Assembly: GCA_903884005.1 (NCBI GenBank)
Contig: CAISDA010000005.1
Span: 51,713-115,712, forward strand
Direction of reading: 5' to 3'
Length of the DNA: 64,000 nt
Source: an uncultured Ignavibacteriota bacterium
GTDB taxonomy: Bacteria; Bacteroidota; Ignavibacteria; UBA10030; UBA8401
The translations under genes and the position numbers were made by a program. The notes below the pieces were generated by a model that was given only the letters and a program-made list of their open reading frames with translations, did no database searches and was not told the DNA's origin. Below, piece after piece: positions 54,337 through 62,794 of the stretch (position 1 is the stretch's first letter; every line of letters begins with the position of its first letter).

Positions 54337-54873
54337 TCACAACCGCCGGCCGGGAACCGCCGCCGCGCACTGCGCGCATAAGTGCGCCCCCTTGATATCG
54401 ACCTCGTCCACGGAGGTGGACGAATGCATCACGCAATTGAAGTCCCGGCAGTGCAACAGCCCGAACGTATGGCCGAGCTCGTGAACGGCCTCCTTCAGCA
54501 CGCGCTCCCTGAACAGGCCTTCATCCGACGCCATCCCGTAAAATTCCTCTCTCAGCCGGCATCCCGAGGCGACCGCCGCCAGGTCGTTCAACTGCGCCTC
54601 GCCAAAGACGAATGTCAGCACCGGAATGAACAGATCCACCGATGTGATTGCCAGCAGTTTGCCGTCATGACCGGGGAAGAGCCGGAGCAGTTCTGCGAGC
54701 ACAACGGACGAGTTGCATTGTCCCCGCGACACATCAAAAGCACACTCCGAGTCGAACGCATGAGCGGCATCGACGCGCACGGGAAGCCGATATTCCGCCT
54801 CCAGCGGAGCGCAGAGCGACCGCAGCAGATCGATCGACACGGGGAGCACGGGGACGAGTTTGATGGACTGCAT
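54337..54873 (-). CDS. Archaemetzincin-type zinc metalloprotease (copy 2)
   Basis: A 178-residue protein with HELGHTFGLLHC, CVM four residues later and CAQC 16 residues further, the same signature as the copy at 51981. The catalytic region (SVDLFIPVLTFVFGEAQLND) is also nearly the same as in copy 1. There is no signal peptide. Its ATG is only 3 bp from the stop of the sigma-54 regulator gene at 54877, so it is co-translated with system 2. The gap of 179 bp to the next gene downstream may hold a promoter for system 1. Confidence 0.9.
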   Translation of the reverse strand: MQSIKLVPVLPVSIDLLRSLCAPLEAEYRLPVRVDAAHAFDSECAFDVSRGQCNSSVVLAELLRLFPGHDGKLLAITSVDLFIPVLTFVFGEAQLNDLAAVASGCRLREEFYGMASDEGLFRERVLKEAVHELGHTFGLLHCRDFNCVMHSSTSVDEVDIKGAHLCAQCAAAVPGRRL

Positions 54874-54876
54874 GCG

Positions 54877-56229
54877 CTACGGCTTCTTTAATCCGTACTT
54901 CTCGATTTTATTATAGAGTGTCACCCTGTCGATCGCGAGCACTTCGGCGGTCCGCGAGATGTTCCAATTATTTTGTTTCAGCATTTCTTCGATATGGACG
55001 CGTTCAACAGCATTGAGCGTCCTGTCCGCCGGTCCCTCCTTTTTCGGCACGGTCTGAAACGGCATGTCGCACGTGCGAATCGACGTCGATACGGCAAGGA
55101 CCATCGCGCGCTCGATGACATTCTCCAGTTCCCGCACGTTGCCGGGCCAGTCGTACCGCATCAGGATATCCATCGTATCGGGCGTGATCTCCGAGACATT
55201 CTTATTCATCACGGCCGCATACTTGTGCATGAAAAATTGCGCAAGCTGAGGAATGTCCACACGCCGTTCGCGCAGCGGCGGCACTGAAATGCTGAACACG
55301 TTCAGCCGGTAATACAGATCCTCCCGGAATGAGCCGTCGGCAATGGCAGCCTCAAGGTTCCTGTTCGTTGCGCAGATCACGCGAAAGTCGCTGTGCACGG
55401 TTTCGCTTCCGCCCACGCGCATGAATTGTTTCGCCTCGATGACGCGCAGCAGCTCGACCTGCATCTTCTGGCTGATCGTGCCGATCTCGTCCAGAAAGAT
55501 GGTGCCGCCGTCGGCCATTTCAAATTTTCCCTTGCGCCGGTACTGCGCGCTGGTGAATGCGCCGCGCTCGTGCCCGAAGAGTTCGCTTTCCAAGAGCGAC
55601 TCGGAAACGGCGCCGCAGTTCACCGGGATGATCGGAAAATACCGGCGGGCGCTGTTCGCATGGATCGTGCGCGCAATCAATTCCTTGCCCGTGCCGCTCT
55701 CGCCCCTGATCATCACCGTTGTATCGGTCTTCGCCACGGTCATCGACAGATCCAGCACGCGCGCCATTTGCGGACTCTCACCCACGATCTCGCTCGAAAC
55801 CGCCGTCTCGGAAATGTGCTGGTGCAGTAGCGTGTTTTCGTTGCTCAGCATTTTTTGCCGGATCGCATTGGACACGAGGTGCGACAGATGATCGGGATCG
55901 ATCGGCTTTGTCACATAATCGAACGCGCCGTCCTTCAGCGCCTGGACCGCGCTTTCAACCGAGGCGAATGCCGTTGCCATGATGATCTGCGCCGACGTGT
56001 CGATCTCGCGAAGCTTCTTGAGCAACTCCAGACCGTCCATGCCCGGCATTTTGATGTCCAGGATGATCACATCCCACGGACCGGCATCCATCATCTTGAG
56101 CGCGTGAATCGCGTCTTCGGCCGCTGCCGTCTTGTAGCCGTCCTGGGCGAACCATTTCGAAAGCGATGTGCGCACGATAAATTCATCGTCCACAATGAGG
56201 ATGCTTTGTTGTCTTTTGGTGTCTGCCAT
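54877..56229 (-). CDS. Sigma-54-dependent response regulator, NtrC family (system 2)
   Basis: A 450-residue protein (MADTKRQQSILIVDDEFIVR) with a receiver domain (acceptor Asp in VIILDIKMPGMDG), an AAA+ domain (RGESGTGKELIARTI; the sigma-54 contact loop reads FGHERGAFTSA, a GAFTGA variant; GGTIFLDEIGTI; SFREDLYYRLNVF) and a C-terminal Fis-type helix-turn-helix (ISRTAEVLAIDRVTLYNKIE). It is 10 bp after the kinase of system 2 and 3 bp before archaemetzincin copy 2. The altered contact loop could modify sigma-54 engagement, though variants are known to work. Confidence 0.92.
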   Translation of the reverse strand: MADTKRQQSILIVDDEFIVRTSLSKWFAQDGYKTAAAEDAIHALKMMDAGPWDVIILDIKMPGMDGLELLKKLREIDTSAQIIMATAFASVESAVQALKDGAFDYVTKPIDPDHLSHLVSNAIRQKMLSNENTLLHQHISETAVSSEIVGESPQMARVLDLSMTVAKTDTTVMIRGESGTGKELIARTIHANSARRYFPIIPVNCGAVSESLLESELFGHERGAFTSAQYRRKGKFEMADGGTIFLDEIGTISQKMQVELLRVIEAKQFMRVGGSETVHSDFRVICATNRNLEAAIADGSFREDLYYRLNVFSISVPPLRERRVDIPQLAQFFMHKYAAVMNKNVSEITPDTMDILMRYDWPGNVRELENVIERAMVLAVSTSIRTCDMPFQTVPKKEGPADRTLNAVERVHIEEMLKQNNWNISRTAEVLAIDRVTLYNKIEKYGLKKP

Positions 56230-56239
56230 AGGGGTGATC

Positions 56240-57865
56240 TCAGGTGATTTCTTCCATGTTTAAGGGCGGCCGCAGCGGCAACGTGATCGTAAATGTCGTT
56301 CCCTCCGCCGCCGTTGAGTGCACGTCTATCTTTCCGCCATGCCGTTCGATAATCCCGTAGACAACGGCAAGACCGAGGCCGGTTCCCTTTCCTTCTTTTT
56401 TCGTTGTATAGAACGGTTCAAAAATGTGCGGCATCACATCCGGACTGATCCCGCATCCGGAGTCGCGCACCGCCACAGTGATCTCGTCGGGTGACGGGAA
56501 GGCGACGGCAATGTGCAGTTCGCCGCCTTCCGGCATGGCTTCGACGGCGTTTATTTCCAGCGCCAGCAGCGCCTGGGTGATCTGCTGTCCGTCGCACAGG
56601 ATCAGCGGAAGCGGTTCGGCGATTTCCACCCTGCACGTGACACTGTGTATCATCAAATGATGGTCGATGAGCTTGGCCGTCTGCTGTACGATGTCGCGAA
56701 TATTGTGTTCACGCAATTCGCCAACGCGGCGCCGCGAGAACAAGAGAAGATTTTTCACGATGTTCCCGCACCGCGAGGTTTCGTCCGCAATGATCTTCAG
56801 TTCCTCCGAGATCTCGGCCTTCGCGTCTTCGGCGATCGGCTCTTTCTGGATCTTCCGGCGAATGAGCTTGGCGTAGGTGAGTATCCCTTCGAGCGGATTG
56901 TTCAGTTCGTGCGCCACAGTGGCGGCCAGCGTGCCGAGCGACACCATTTTTTCCATCTGCACGATATTGGTCTGCGTGCGGTGCAGCTCGTCGGTCTTTT
57001 CCTGCACTCGCTTTTCGAGCGTCGAGTTGAGATTCTTCAAATCGTCCTGTGCCCGGCGCAGTTCCCGCGTCATATGATTGAATGAATGCGTCAGGATGCC
57101 GATCTCGTCCTTCGTCTGCACGTCGATCGCATAGTCGAGGTTACCCTCGATGACCGCACGAGTGCCCTCGGTCAATTTTTTCACGGGGATGTTCACCATG
57201 CGCCAGAGGAACAATCCGGTGAACGCCGTCACAATAAGGATGAGCGCAATGCCTCCCTTGTACTGCATTGTTTCAAAGTCGGCAAGATTTTTGTCGGTAT
57301 CCTTCAGGGGAAGGGTCACATTGAGAATGCCGAGCACGGTCTGCGAGCGGTCGTGGGCATGACACGTTGCGGAGGAGCACCGGATGTCGTTTTTGATGGG
57401 AGTGATGACACCGATCACGCGCTCCCCCTTCGACGACGTGTAGATGCGCGTCAGCATCTCCACATTCGGAACGATCGCGCGGGTCGATCCGTTCTGATGG
57501 CAGACGACGCATGTGCCGGAAGTCAGCGCGATGCTGTTGCCGAGTTCCTGATCCTGCGCGGAGAACGATATTTCACCTTTTTTATTGTAGATGCGGACGC
57601 CGTCGATGCCCGGCTCAGTCCCGATCGTTTTGATGGTATTGGCGATATCCTCGCGCCGGTTGAGCAGCATGCTGTACTCGATCGAACGCTTGATCACATC
57701 GCTCATTTGCATGGCGGACGCGGTGGAGTAATTGGTGTACCGCTCGGATTGAAGTTTGACGAAGAAGAATGTGAGCACAGCCACACCGATGAGCATCATC
57801 ACGAAGATGCCCGCCAGCAATCGGAATGCCAGCAGACGCGTCGGCTTAATGAACCGTTTGATAAT
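56240..57865 (-). CDS. Heme-c sensor histidine kinase (system 2), probable AUU start
   Basis: A kinase of about 541 residues built like the one at 52529. The periplasmic domain has CVVCH (residues about 119-123) and CSSATCH (about 163-169), again CxxCH plus CX4CH. HAMP (IPVKKLTEGTRAVIEG), HisKA (LGTLAATVAHELNNPLEG) and HATPase (VRDSGCGI, GKGTGLGLAVVYGI) follow. No ATG, GTG or TTG stands near the strong AAGGAGG sequence at 57868-57874; the frame opens there as IIKRFIKPTRLL, so the start may be ATT (57863-57865). A TTG at 57820 is the fallback and would give 526 residues. Confidence 0.85.
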   Translation of the reverse strand: MIKRFIKPTRLLAFRLLAGIFVMMLIGVAVLTFFFVKLQSERYTNYSTASAMQMSDVIKRSIEYSMLLNRREDIANTIKTIGTEPGIDGVRIYNKKGEISFSAQDQELGNSIALTSGTCVVCHQNGSTRAIVPNVEMLTRIYTSSKGERVIGVITPIKNDIRCSSATCHAHDRSQTVLGILNVTLPLKDTDKNLADFETMQYKGGIALILIVTAFTGLFLWRMVNIPVKKLTEGTRAVIEGNLDYAIDVQTKDEIGILTHSFNHMTRELRRAQDDLKNLNSTLEKRVQEKTDELHRTQTNIVQMEKMVSLGTLAATVAHELNNPLEGILTYAKLIRRKIQKEPIAEDAKAEISEELKIIADETSRCGNIVKNLLLFSRRRVGELREHNIRDIVQQTAKLIDHHLMIHSVTCRVEIAEPLPLILCDGQQITQALLALEINAVEAMPEGGELHIAVAFPSPDEITVAVRDSGCGISPDVMPHIFEPFYTTKKEGKGTGLGLAVVYGIIERHGGKIDVHSTAAEGTTFTITLPLRPPLNMEEIT

Positions 57866-58030
57866 TCACCCTCCTTGTATCGCGGTGCTCTGCGCCATGG
57901 TGCCGGCCGCAGTACCGGGCAGTGCTGATCAGACCATATGCTTCGCGCCTCTGCTGCTGCGCGCCCGAAGGAACCCGCCCGGCTTCGTGCCAATGGATGG
58001 CGTGCCGGGCATTGCCGTTTCCCTTCCTCC

Positions 58031-59242
58031 TTACCGGAAGTCGTGCACCGTCGCGCGCACTGTCGTGTGCGCACCGTCGAGCGATGCGTGATCCGGGTGC
58101 TGCGGCGCCGCGGGATCCTTGGCGTCGTGCTCCGAGGTAAAGACGGGAAAATATTTTGCGATGTAATAGAACGAGACGAAGCCGAGCGTCACAATGCCGA
58201 GCGTCACCGAAAATTCGGGAAGCGACGGAATATAGCTTTTTCCCGCCCAGCCTTCCATGCCGGTGATCGTGATGTTCATGCGGTTCATGACGAAGCCGAT
58301 GATGACCAGCACGGCGCTGAGAAACAGTCCGCTTTCGTTCTGGCGCACTTTTTTGCGCGACAACAGCACAAGCGGTGCAAGGATGCCCACAACGACTTCA
58401 AGCCAGAACATGTAGGTCTCCATGCGCGGCACGAACAGCAGACGCACCGCCTGACGGTCGACCAGATCGAGCGAGCGCATGACGGCCAGCACGCACAGCA
58501 TCAGCACGCAGAGCCGCGCCACATCCATCAGCAGCGGCATCTCGAGCCCGCGTTTGAACGCCCGGCTGCTCAGGAACGATTCGAGTATGACCATTGCGCA
58601 GCCGACCGAGATCGCCGAGACGTAAAAGAAGACCGGTAGGTACGGCGTGTACCACAACGGATACAGTTTCTCGGGCATGATCAGATACATGGTGCCGAGC
58701 GAGGACTGATGGAGCGTCGAGAGCAGCACACCGACGATGATGATCGGGATGCTCATCGAGTGCAGTATTTTCATCGTCTTGTACATCTTGAATTTTTCGA
58801 GCACGACAGGCGCGAATTCCAGCGTCAGCACCGTTGAATACAGCATGACGCACCAGGCAACTTCGAACATCACCGAATGGGGATTCCACATGATGATCGC
58901 ATGCCATATCGCCCAGGGCCTGCCAAGATCGAACATCAATCCGACGGTCACAAGGATGTAGCCGAGGAATGCCGTCAGGATCGTCGGACGGATGATCGGT
59001 TCAAAGCGCTTAAGATTGAACACATACACCAGGGCCGCAAGCGTGAAGCCGCCCGCCGCCAATCCGACGCCGCACAGGACGTCGAACCCGATCCAGATCC
59101 CCCACGGGAACTCGTCGCTCAAATTCGTGGATGCGCCGAGGCCCTGCGTAAAGCGGAGCACGGTCGACGCCGCTCCCGCCGTCAGCAGGATGATGCCGAT
59201 GCTTTTCCACACAGTCAGTTGTTTTAAAAATCGTGTAATCAT
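58031..59242 (-). CDS. NrfD/HybB-family quinone-interacting membrane protein
   Basis: A 403-residue membrane protein with about ten helices from the ATG at 59242 (MITRFLKQLTVWKSIGIILL). The first loop PWGIWIGFDVLCGVGLAAGG and the helix pair FDLGRPWAIWHAIIMWNPHS are typical of HybB, the membrane subunit of hydrogenase-2-like modules. It should exchange electrons between quinone and the Fe-S protein encoded 99 bp upstream. It has a histidine-rich tail (DPAAPQHPDHASLDGAHTT). No hydrogenase genes are present. Confidence 0.9.
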   Translation of the reverse strand: MITRFLKQLTVWKSIGIILLTAGAASTVLRFTQGLGASTNLSDEFPWGIWIGFDVLCGVGLAAGGFTLAALVYVFNLKRFEPIIRPTILTAFLGYILVTVGLMFDLGRPWAIWHAIIMWNPHSVMFEVAWCVMLYSTVLTLEFAPVVLEKFKMYKTMKILHSMSIPIIIVGVLLSTLHQSSLGTMYLIMPEKLYPLWYTPYLPVFFYVSAISVGCAMVILESFLSSRAFKRGLEMPLLMDVARLCVLMLCVLAVMRSLDLVDRQAVRLLFVPRMETYMFWLEVVVGILAPLVLLSRKKVRQNESGLFLSAVLVIIGFVMNRMNITITGMEGWAGKSYIPSLPEFSVTLGIVTLGFVSFYYIAKYFPVFTSEHDAKDPAAPQHPDHASLDGAHTTVRATVHDFR

Positions 59243-59341
59243 CGTAGAATCACTTTCCTGTAATAGTATACTGTTAGCGTGCATCACGTGCACGCCGCGC
59301 AACAATCGGCGGCGCGAAAAAAAGCACGACCGTTCAATGTT

Positions 59342-60115
59342 TTAGTGGTCGTGGTCCTGGCCGTTTTTTTTCATCTGCTCTTCATACTGTTTGACTTCAT
59401 CGCGCCGGTTGGTGATCCACCAGATGCCGTACAGGAATGTGCCGCCGATGGCGACCACATTCGGGATCTTTTCCAGCACGTTCCATGTCAACGCGGGCAG
59501 CGGGGTCGTCTGCAGCGTCGTCTTAAATCCGAGCTGCTCGAACGGCACGCCCGAGAGATAAAGAATGGATGTGCCGCCGACTTCCTTCTGTCCGTAGATC
59601 TTGTCCACATATTTTCCCGGCTCGGCCTTCATGCGTTCATACGCCTCGGTGAGCAGCTCATCCCTGTTGCCGAATTTCGTCGCACCCGTGGGGCAGGCTT
59701 CAGAACATGCCGTCGGCAGTCCCTGCTTCACCAGGTCCGTGCAGAGGATGCATTTGTAGATGCGGGGATTGATGCTCGTCCAGTCGTAGCGGGGAACCTG
59801 GAACGGGCACGACTGCATGCAGTAGCGGCAGCCGATGCACTTGTCCACAGCATAGACCACAGGGCCTTCCGGCGTCTTGGTGAGCGCACCCACCGGACAC
59901 ACCGAGGCGCACGTCGGGTCTTCGCAGTGCTGGCACATGCGGCGCACAAACACATCGGGATATTTGTCGAATGTCTCCAGCGCCGTATACGCTGTCGGCG
60001 ACAATTTTTTTTCTTCAACATCCGAGAGGTGATTCTGAACCTTGCATGCCTTCTGGCACGCGTTGCATCCGATGCACATCGTGATGTCGATCAACATTGC
60101 TTTTTTCTGTATCAC
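59342..60115 (-). CDS. HybA-like four-cluster Fe-S protein with C-terminal membrane anchor
   Basis: A 257-residue protein from a GTG (60115) with AGGAG nine bases before it. Four cysteine groups for [4Fe-4S] clusters are visible: CIGCNACQKAC, CQHCEDPTCASVCP, CIGCRYCMQSCP and a group CILC ... CSEACP. A membrane span near the end (IPNVVAIGGTFLYGIWWITN) anchors it. It carries no TAT signal, unlike most HybA proteins, so its side of the membrane is uncertain. Together with the NrfD-like protein downstream and perhaps the 13-heme cytochrome upstream, it would form a quinone-linked electron transfer module. Confidence 0.88.
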   Translation of the reverse strand: MIQKKAMLIDITMCIGCNACQKACKVQNHLSDVEEKKLSPTAYTALETFDKYPDVFVRRMCQHCEDPTCASVCPVGALTKTPEGPVVYAVDKCIGCRYCMQSCPFQVPRYDWTSINPRIYKCILCTDLVKQGLPTACSEACPTGATKFGNRDELLTEAYERMKAEPGKYVDKIYGQKEVGGTSILYLSGVPFEQLGFKTTLQTTPLPALTWNVLEKIPNVVAIGGTFLYGIWWITNRRDEVKQYEEQMKKNGQDHDH

Positions 60116-60184
60116 ACCAATGGTCTCCTATGAGAAGTCTCCGCCGCCGGCCGTGTGTCGACACATGTACGGCGGAGAACGTAC

Positions 60185-60340
60185 TTATTCGTTTGAAAGA
60201 AATTGCTGCTCAAAGCACGCGCACTCATCGGGCGTGATGTGGCTGATCACGCCCGGCATCGGTTCGCCGCCATCCTGTAGACACACAGACGAATACTCGT
60301 GTGTGAATTGAGTCGGCAGTGATGCTCTGTGAGGTTTCAT
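60185..60340 (-). CDS. Small cysteine-containing protein, first in the HybA/HybB operon
   Basis: A possible 51-residue protein starting MKPHRASLPTQFTHEYSSVC with a CACF motif near the end. It lies about 10 bases behind the predicted transcript start of the -24/-12 promoter at 60362-60377 and 69 bp before the HybA-like gene, which makes a leader or small accessory role plausible. No family is known and the ribosome-binding site is weak (ACGGAA). It could also be a chance open frame. Confidence 0.35.
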   Translation of the reverse strand: MKPHRASLPTQFTHEYSSVCLQDGGEPMPGVISHITPDECACFEQQFLSNE

Positions 60341-60361
60341 CGTGCATTCCGTTAATAGTAT

Positions 60362-60377
60362 GGCAAGATGTATGCCA
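60362..60377 (-). promoter_or_regulatory. Sigma-54 (-24/-12) promoter of the HybA/HybB operon
   Basis: On the minus strand it reads TGGCATACATCTTGCC, matching TGGCACRNNNNTTGCW except at the sixth and last bases; GG and GC are spaced 10 bases apart. The transcript would start near 60351. The site is partly symmetrical (TGGCAAGATGTATGCCA on the plus strand), but only the minus orientation keeps TTGC. Confidence 0.75.
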
Positions 60378-60449
60378 AAAAAATTCCTCAATTACCGCCA
60401 AAATCAGTCTGTTTTCGCCAGTGTATATTTTTTCTTTATTCTACATGTT

Positions 60450-60501
60450 TAATTATTACACACTTTAATCGAATGCAATACGGTTTATTGTGTAATTATT
60501 A
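60450..60501. promoter_or_regulatory. Candidate activator sites upstream of the HybA/HybB promoter
   Basis: An imperfect inverted repeat, TAATTATTACACA (60450-60462) and TGTGTAATTATTA (60489-60501), matches in 11 of 13 positions and lies 73-124 bp upstream of the -24 box. Further TTACAC sites follow at about 60533 and 60554. The region is conspicuously AT-rich. This fits enhancer sites of a sigma-54 activator. Confidence 0.6.
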
Positions 60502-60609
60502 ACATAATGACCAATTATGATTGTTGATTTTATTTACACCAAGTGTTGAATTTTTACACGTATTTCGCTCCACAGGTGTCGCCAGACAGTTTCAGACAGT
60601 CCTTTTTCC

Positions 60610-62748
60610 TTAGGACTTCTTTTTCCCCGCCCGTTTTTCTTCTTCGTGCTTCGCGCGCTCTTCTTCCTGCAATCGTTCCAATTCAAGAGGATGCTCGTCG
60701 TACATTTCTTCTTCAGAGATCGTGCCGCGTATCCATGCAAGGTTCATCGGATAAATATCCGGATTGAAGATGATAAAATAGAAATGCCAGACGAGGATCG
60801 AGAGTGCCGCCAGCCATGCCTCGTAAAAGTGGACGGTGCGTGACACATCCCACCACTCTTTGCCGATCAGTCCCAGGAATGTGTTGTCCATCCAGAGGAT
60901 CAGCCCAGTGGCGGTCATGACCATTGTTCCCCAGATGAGCGCCCAGTATTCGGCCTTTTCAATGTAGCTGAACCGGTCGAGCATCGGTTTTTCATCCGAG
61001 AGACCGAGGTTGAATTTTGCCATCCCGAGCGCATCGTAGACGTCCTGGATCTTCGGGAACAAGTCGCGTATCAATTGTTTCCCGCGCGGCACGAAGAGCA
61101 CATAATAGATATGAAACAGACTGACCACAACGAGCGTCACGGCCGCGCACCGGTGGAGTATACCGCGAATTTCAAAGATCGTCGGGCTCAGGTTCCTCAG
61201 CGGAAGCACCCACCACGCATCCGGATACCGAAGCATGAAACCGGTGAACACCAACAGGATGAAACTGAGCGCGAGCGTTCCATGCTGCAGCCGCTCTCCG
61301 AGCGTCATGCGCACATAGAGCGAGTGGCCGATCTCGTCATCGTGTTCCGGCCCATGCCGGCGGTGCGTCAGCCTGCGCTTCGATTTTTTCACAAAATCCA
61401 GGATGTTGTGCAGCGCCATGCCGCCGATGGTGACGAGAATAAGACTGATATAGAGATTGGACACGAAGAACACCATGCCGCTGTCCGTCGGCTTCGAGGA
61501 GATTACATGCACCGCGCCCTGCGTGAAATTACTATTCGCGCCCGGATGGCATTGACCGCATGTCGCGGCAAGATTGCCTTTGTTCACGCGCGACCGGCTG
61601 TCGCTTGAAGGAAGAATATCGTGCACGCCGTGACAGCTTGCGCAGTTCGCCGCTTCCGTCTTTCCCGCCTTCACGGCAAGTCCGTGATAACTCTCCAGGT
61701 AACTTTCGCCGCGCCCTGTGGCAATGCCAAACTTCTCGGACATCTTCACAGAATTGTGGCATGGCGTGCACACTTCGGCCGACACGTGTAGCTTCGATAC
61801 AGGCGAATTGAGATCTTTCGGTCCCAGGATCTTATGCTCGCCGTGGCAGTCCGTGCACGCCGGAGCGGCAATGTTGCCTTTGGCGAGCGCCGTTCCGTGT
61901 ATGCTCGAGGCATACGTGGCGGCAATTTCCTTATGGCACTGGGCGCATGCGGTCTGGATATGCTTTTTGCTGACCGGCGAATCGGGGTCCCCGCCCTTGC
62001 GCATGTCGTGGCTGCCATGGCAATCGATGCACGTGGCCGCATTGCCGTTCCCCCTGACCAATGCTTTCGCATGGACGCTTTGTTCGTATCCCATCACGTA
62101 CTGGGCCGTCACGCCGTTGGCCGCGTCTTTTTTGCCGTGACAGGTCAAACACATTTTCTCCTGCGAAATTTTTATCCCCGCCTGGTCCGTGCCCGCCGAA
62201 CGGGTCGGCATGAGCGTCGAGTGGCAACGCATGCATGTTGGCGCGTTGTCCGTTTTTGCTTTCAGCGCCTGGCCGTGCACCGATGCGGTATAGATGTCCT
62301 TCTCCCCGGCATGGCACGTGCCGCAAAACTCGGTGATATTCTCCGCGGCGAATTTTGAGCCCGGCACTTTCGGCGACACAACGTCGTGTGTGCCGTGACA
62401 TTCCTTGCATTGCTCCGCCGCGTCTTTTCCTTTGGACAGCACCGTCGTGTGGAATACGTGTTTCCCCGGAGCATCCTTATGGCAGCCCTGGCATTGCACC
62501 GGAGTGATCTTCGCTTTATGCGGTACGTTCTCCGGATCGAATCCGGCATGACAGGCTACGCACGTCAGCTTTGCGTGCGGAGATTTTTTCAACGCTTCCT
62601 CCTTCGCAAACAATGACACGGTCTTCCCGTTTTTTTCCATTGTCATTGAATTGTCCGAGTGGCATGCAAGGCATGCCTCTCTTGTCTGGGCAGAGAGAAC
62701 GCCAAGAGACAGAAACGAAAATACTGCGATGAGAGTAAAACGATGCAT
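60610..62748 (-). CDS. 13-heme cytochrome c fused to a cytochrome b membrane domain
   Basis: A 712-residue protein from the ATG at 62748 with a signal peptide (MHRFTLIAVFSFLSLGVLSA). I count 13 CxxCH motifs in the first 400 residues (CLACH, CVACH, CQGCH, CKECH, CGTCH, CMRCH, CLTCH, CIDCH, CAQCH, CTDCH, CTPCH, CASCH, CGQCH). The last 280 residues are four or five helices of a cytochrome b561/formate-dehydrogenase-gamma type, with histidines in LGERLQHGTLALSFILLVFT and GILHRCAAVTLVVVSLFHIY. The two halves make a direct quinone-to-periplasm electron path. The cytochrome part resembles doubled-CXXCH electron carriers; the partner is unknown. A perfect sigma-54 promoter lies 47 bp upstream. Confidence 0.9.
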   Translation of the reverse strand: MHRFTLIAVFSFLSLGVLSAQTREACLACHSDNSMTMEKNGKTVSLFAKEEALKKSPHAKLTCVACHAGFDPENVPHKAKITPVQCQGCHKDAPGKHVFHTTVLSKGKDAAEQCKECHGTHDVVSPKVPGSKFAAENITEFCGTCHAGEKDIYTASVHGQALKAKTDNAPTCMRCHSTLMPTRSAGTDQAGIKISQEKMCLTCHGKKDAANGVTAQYVMGYEQSVHAKALVRGNGNAATCIDCHGSHDMRKGGDPDSPVSKKHIQTACAQCHKEIAATYASSIHGTALAKGNIAAPACTDCHGEHKILGPKDLNSPVSKLHVSAEVCTPCHNSVKMSEKFGIATGRGESYLESYHGLAVKAGKTEAANCASCHGVHDILPSSDSRSRVNKGNLAATCGQCHPGANSNFTQGAVHVISSKPTDSGMVFFVSNLYISLILVTIGGMALHNILDFVKKSKRRLTHRRHGPEHDDEIGHSLYVRMTLGERLQHGTLALSFILLVFTGFMLRYPDAWWVLPLRNLSPTIFEIRGILHRCAAVTLVVVSLFHIYYVLFVPRGKQLIRDLFPKIQDVYDALGMAKFNLGLSDEKPMLDRFSYIEKAEYWALIWGTMVMTATGLILWMDNTFLGLIGKEWWDVSRTVHFYEAWLAALSILVWHFYFIIFNPDIYPMNLAWIRGTISEEEMYDEHPLELERLQEEERAKHEEEKRAGKKKS

Positions 62749-62794
62749 AGTATTTGTAGTCAGTTGAAGTAATAGGGATATCGACCAAGGGGTT

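Noticed and set aside
57866..58030. Possible gene or promoter between the HybB-like gene and kinase 2
   Set aside because: The short frames here have no ribosome-binding site or family features, and I found no -24/-12 element; it may simply be an intergenic spacer in one operon.
60361..60377. Reading the -24/-12 element in the plus direction
   Set aside because: On the plus strand the -12 part reads ATGC rather than TTGC and only the end of a minus-strand gene follows.
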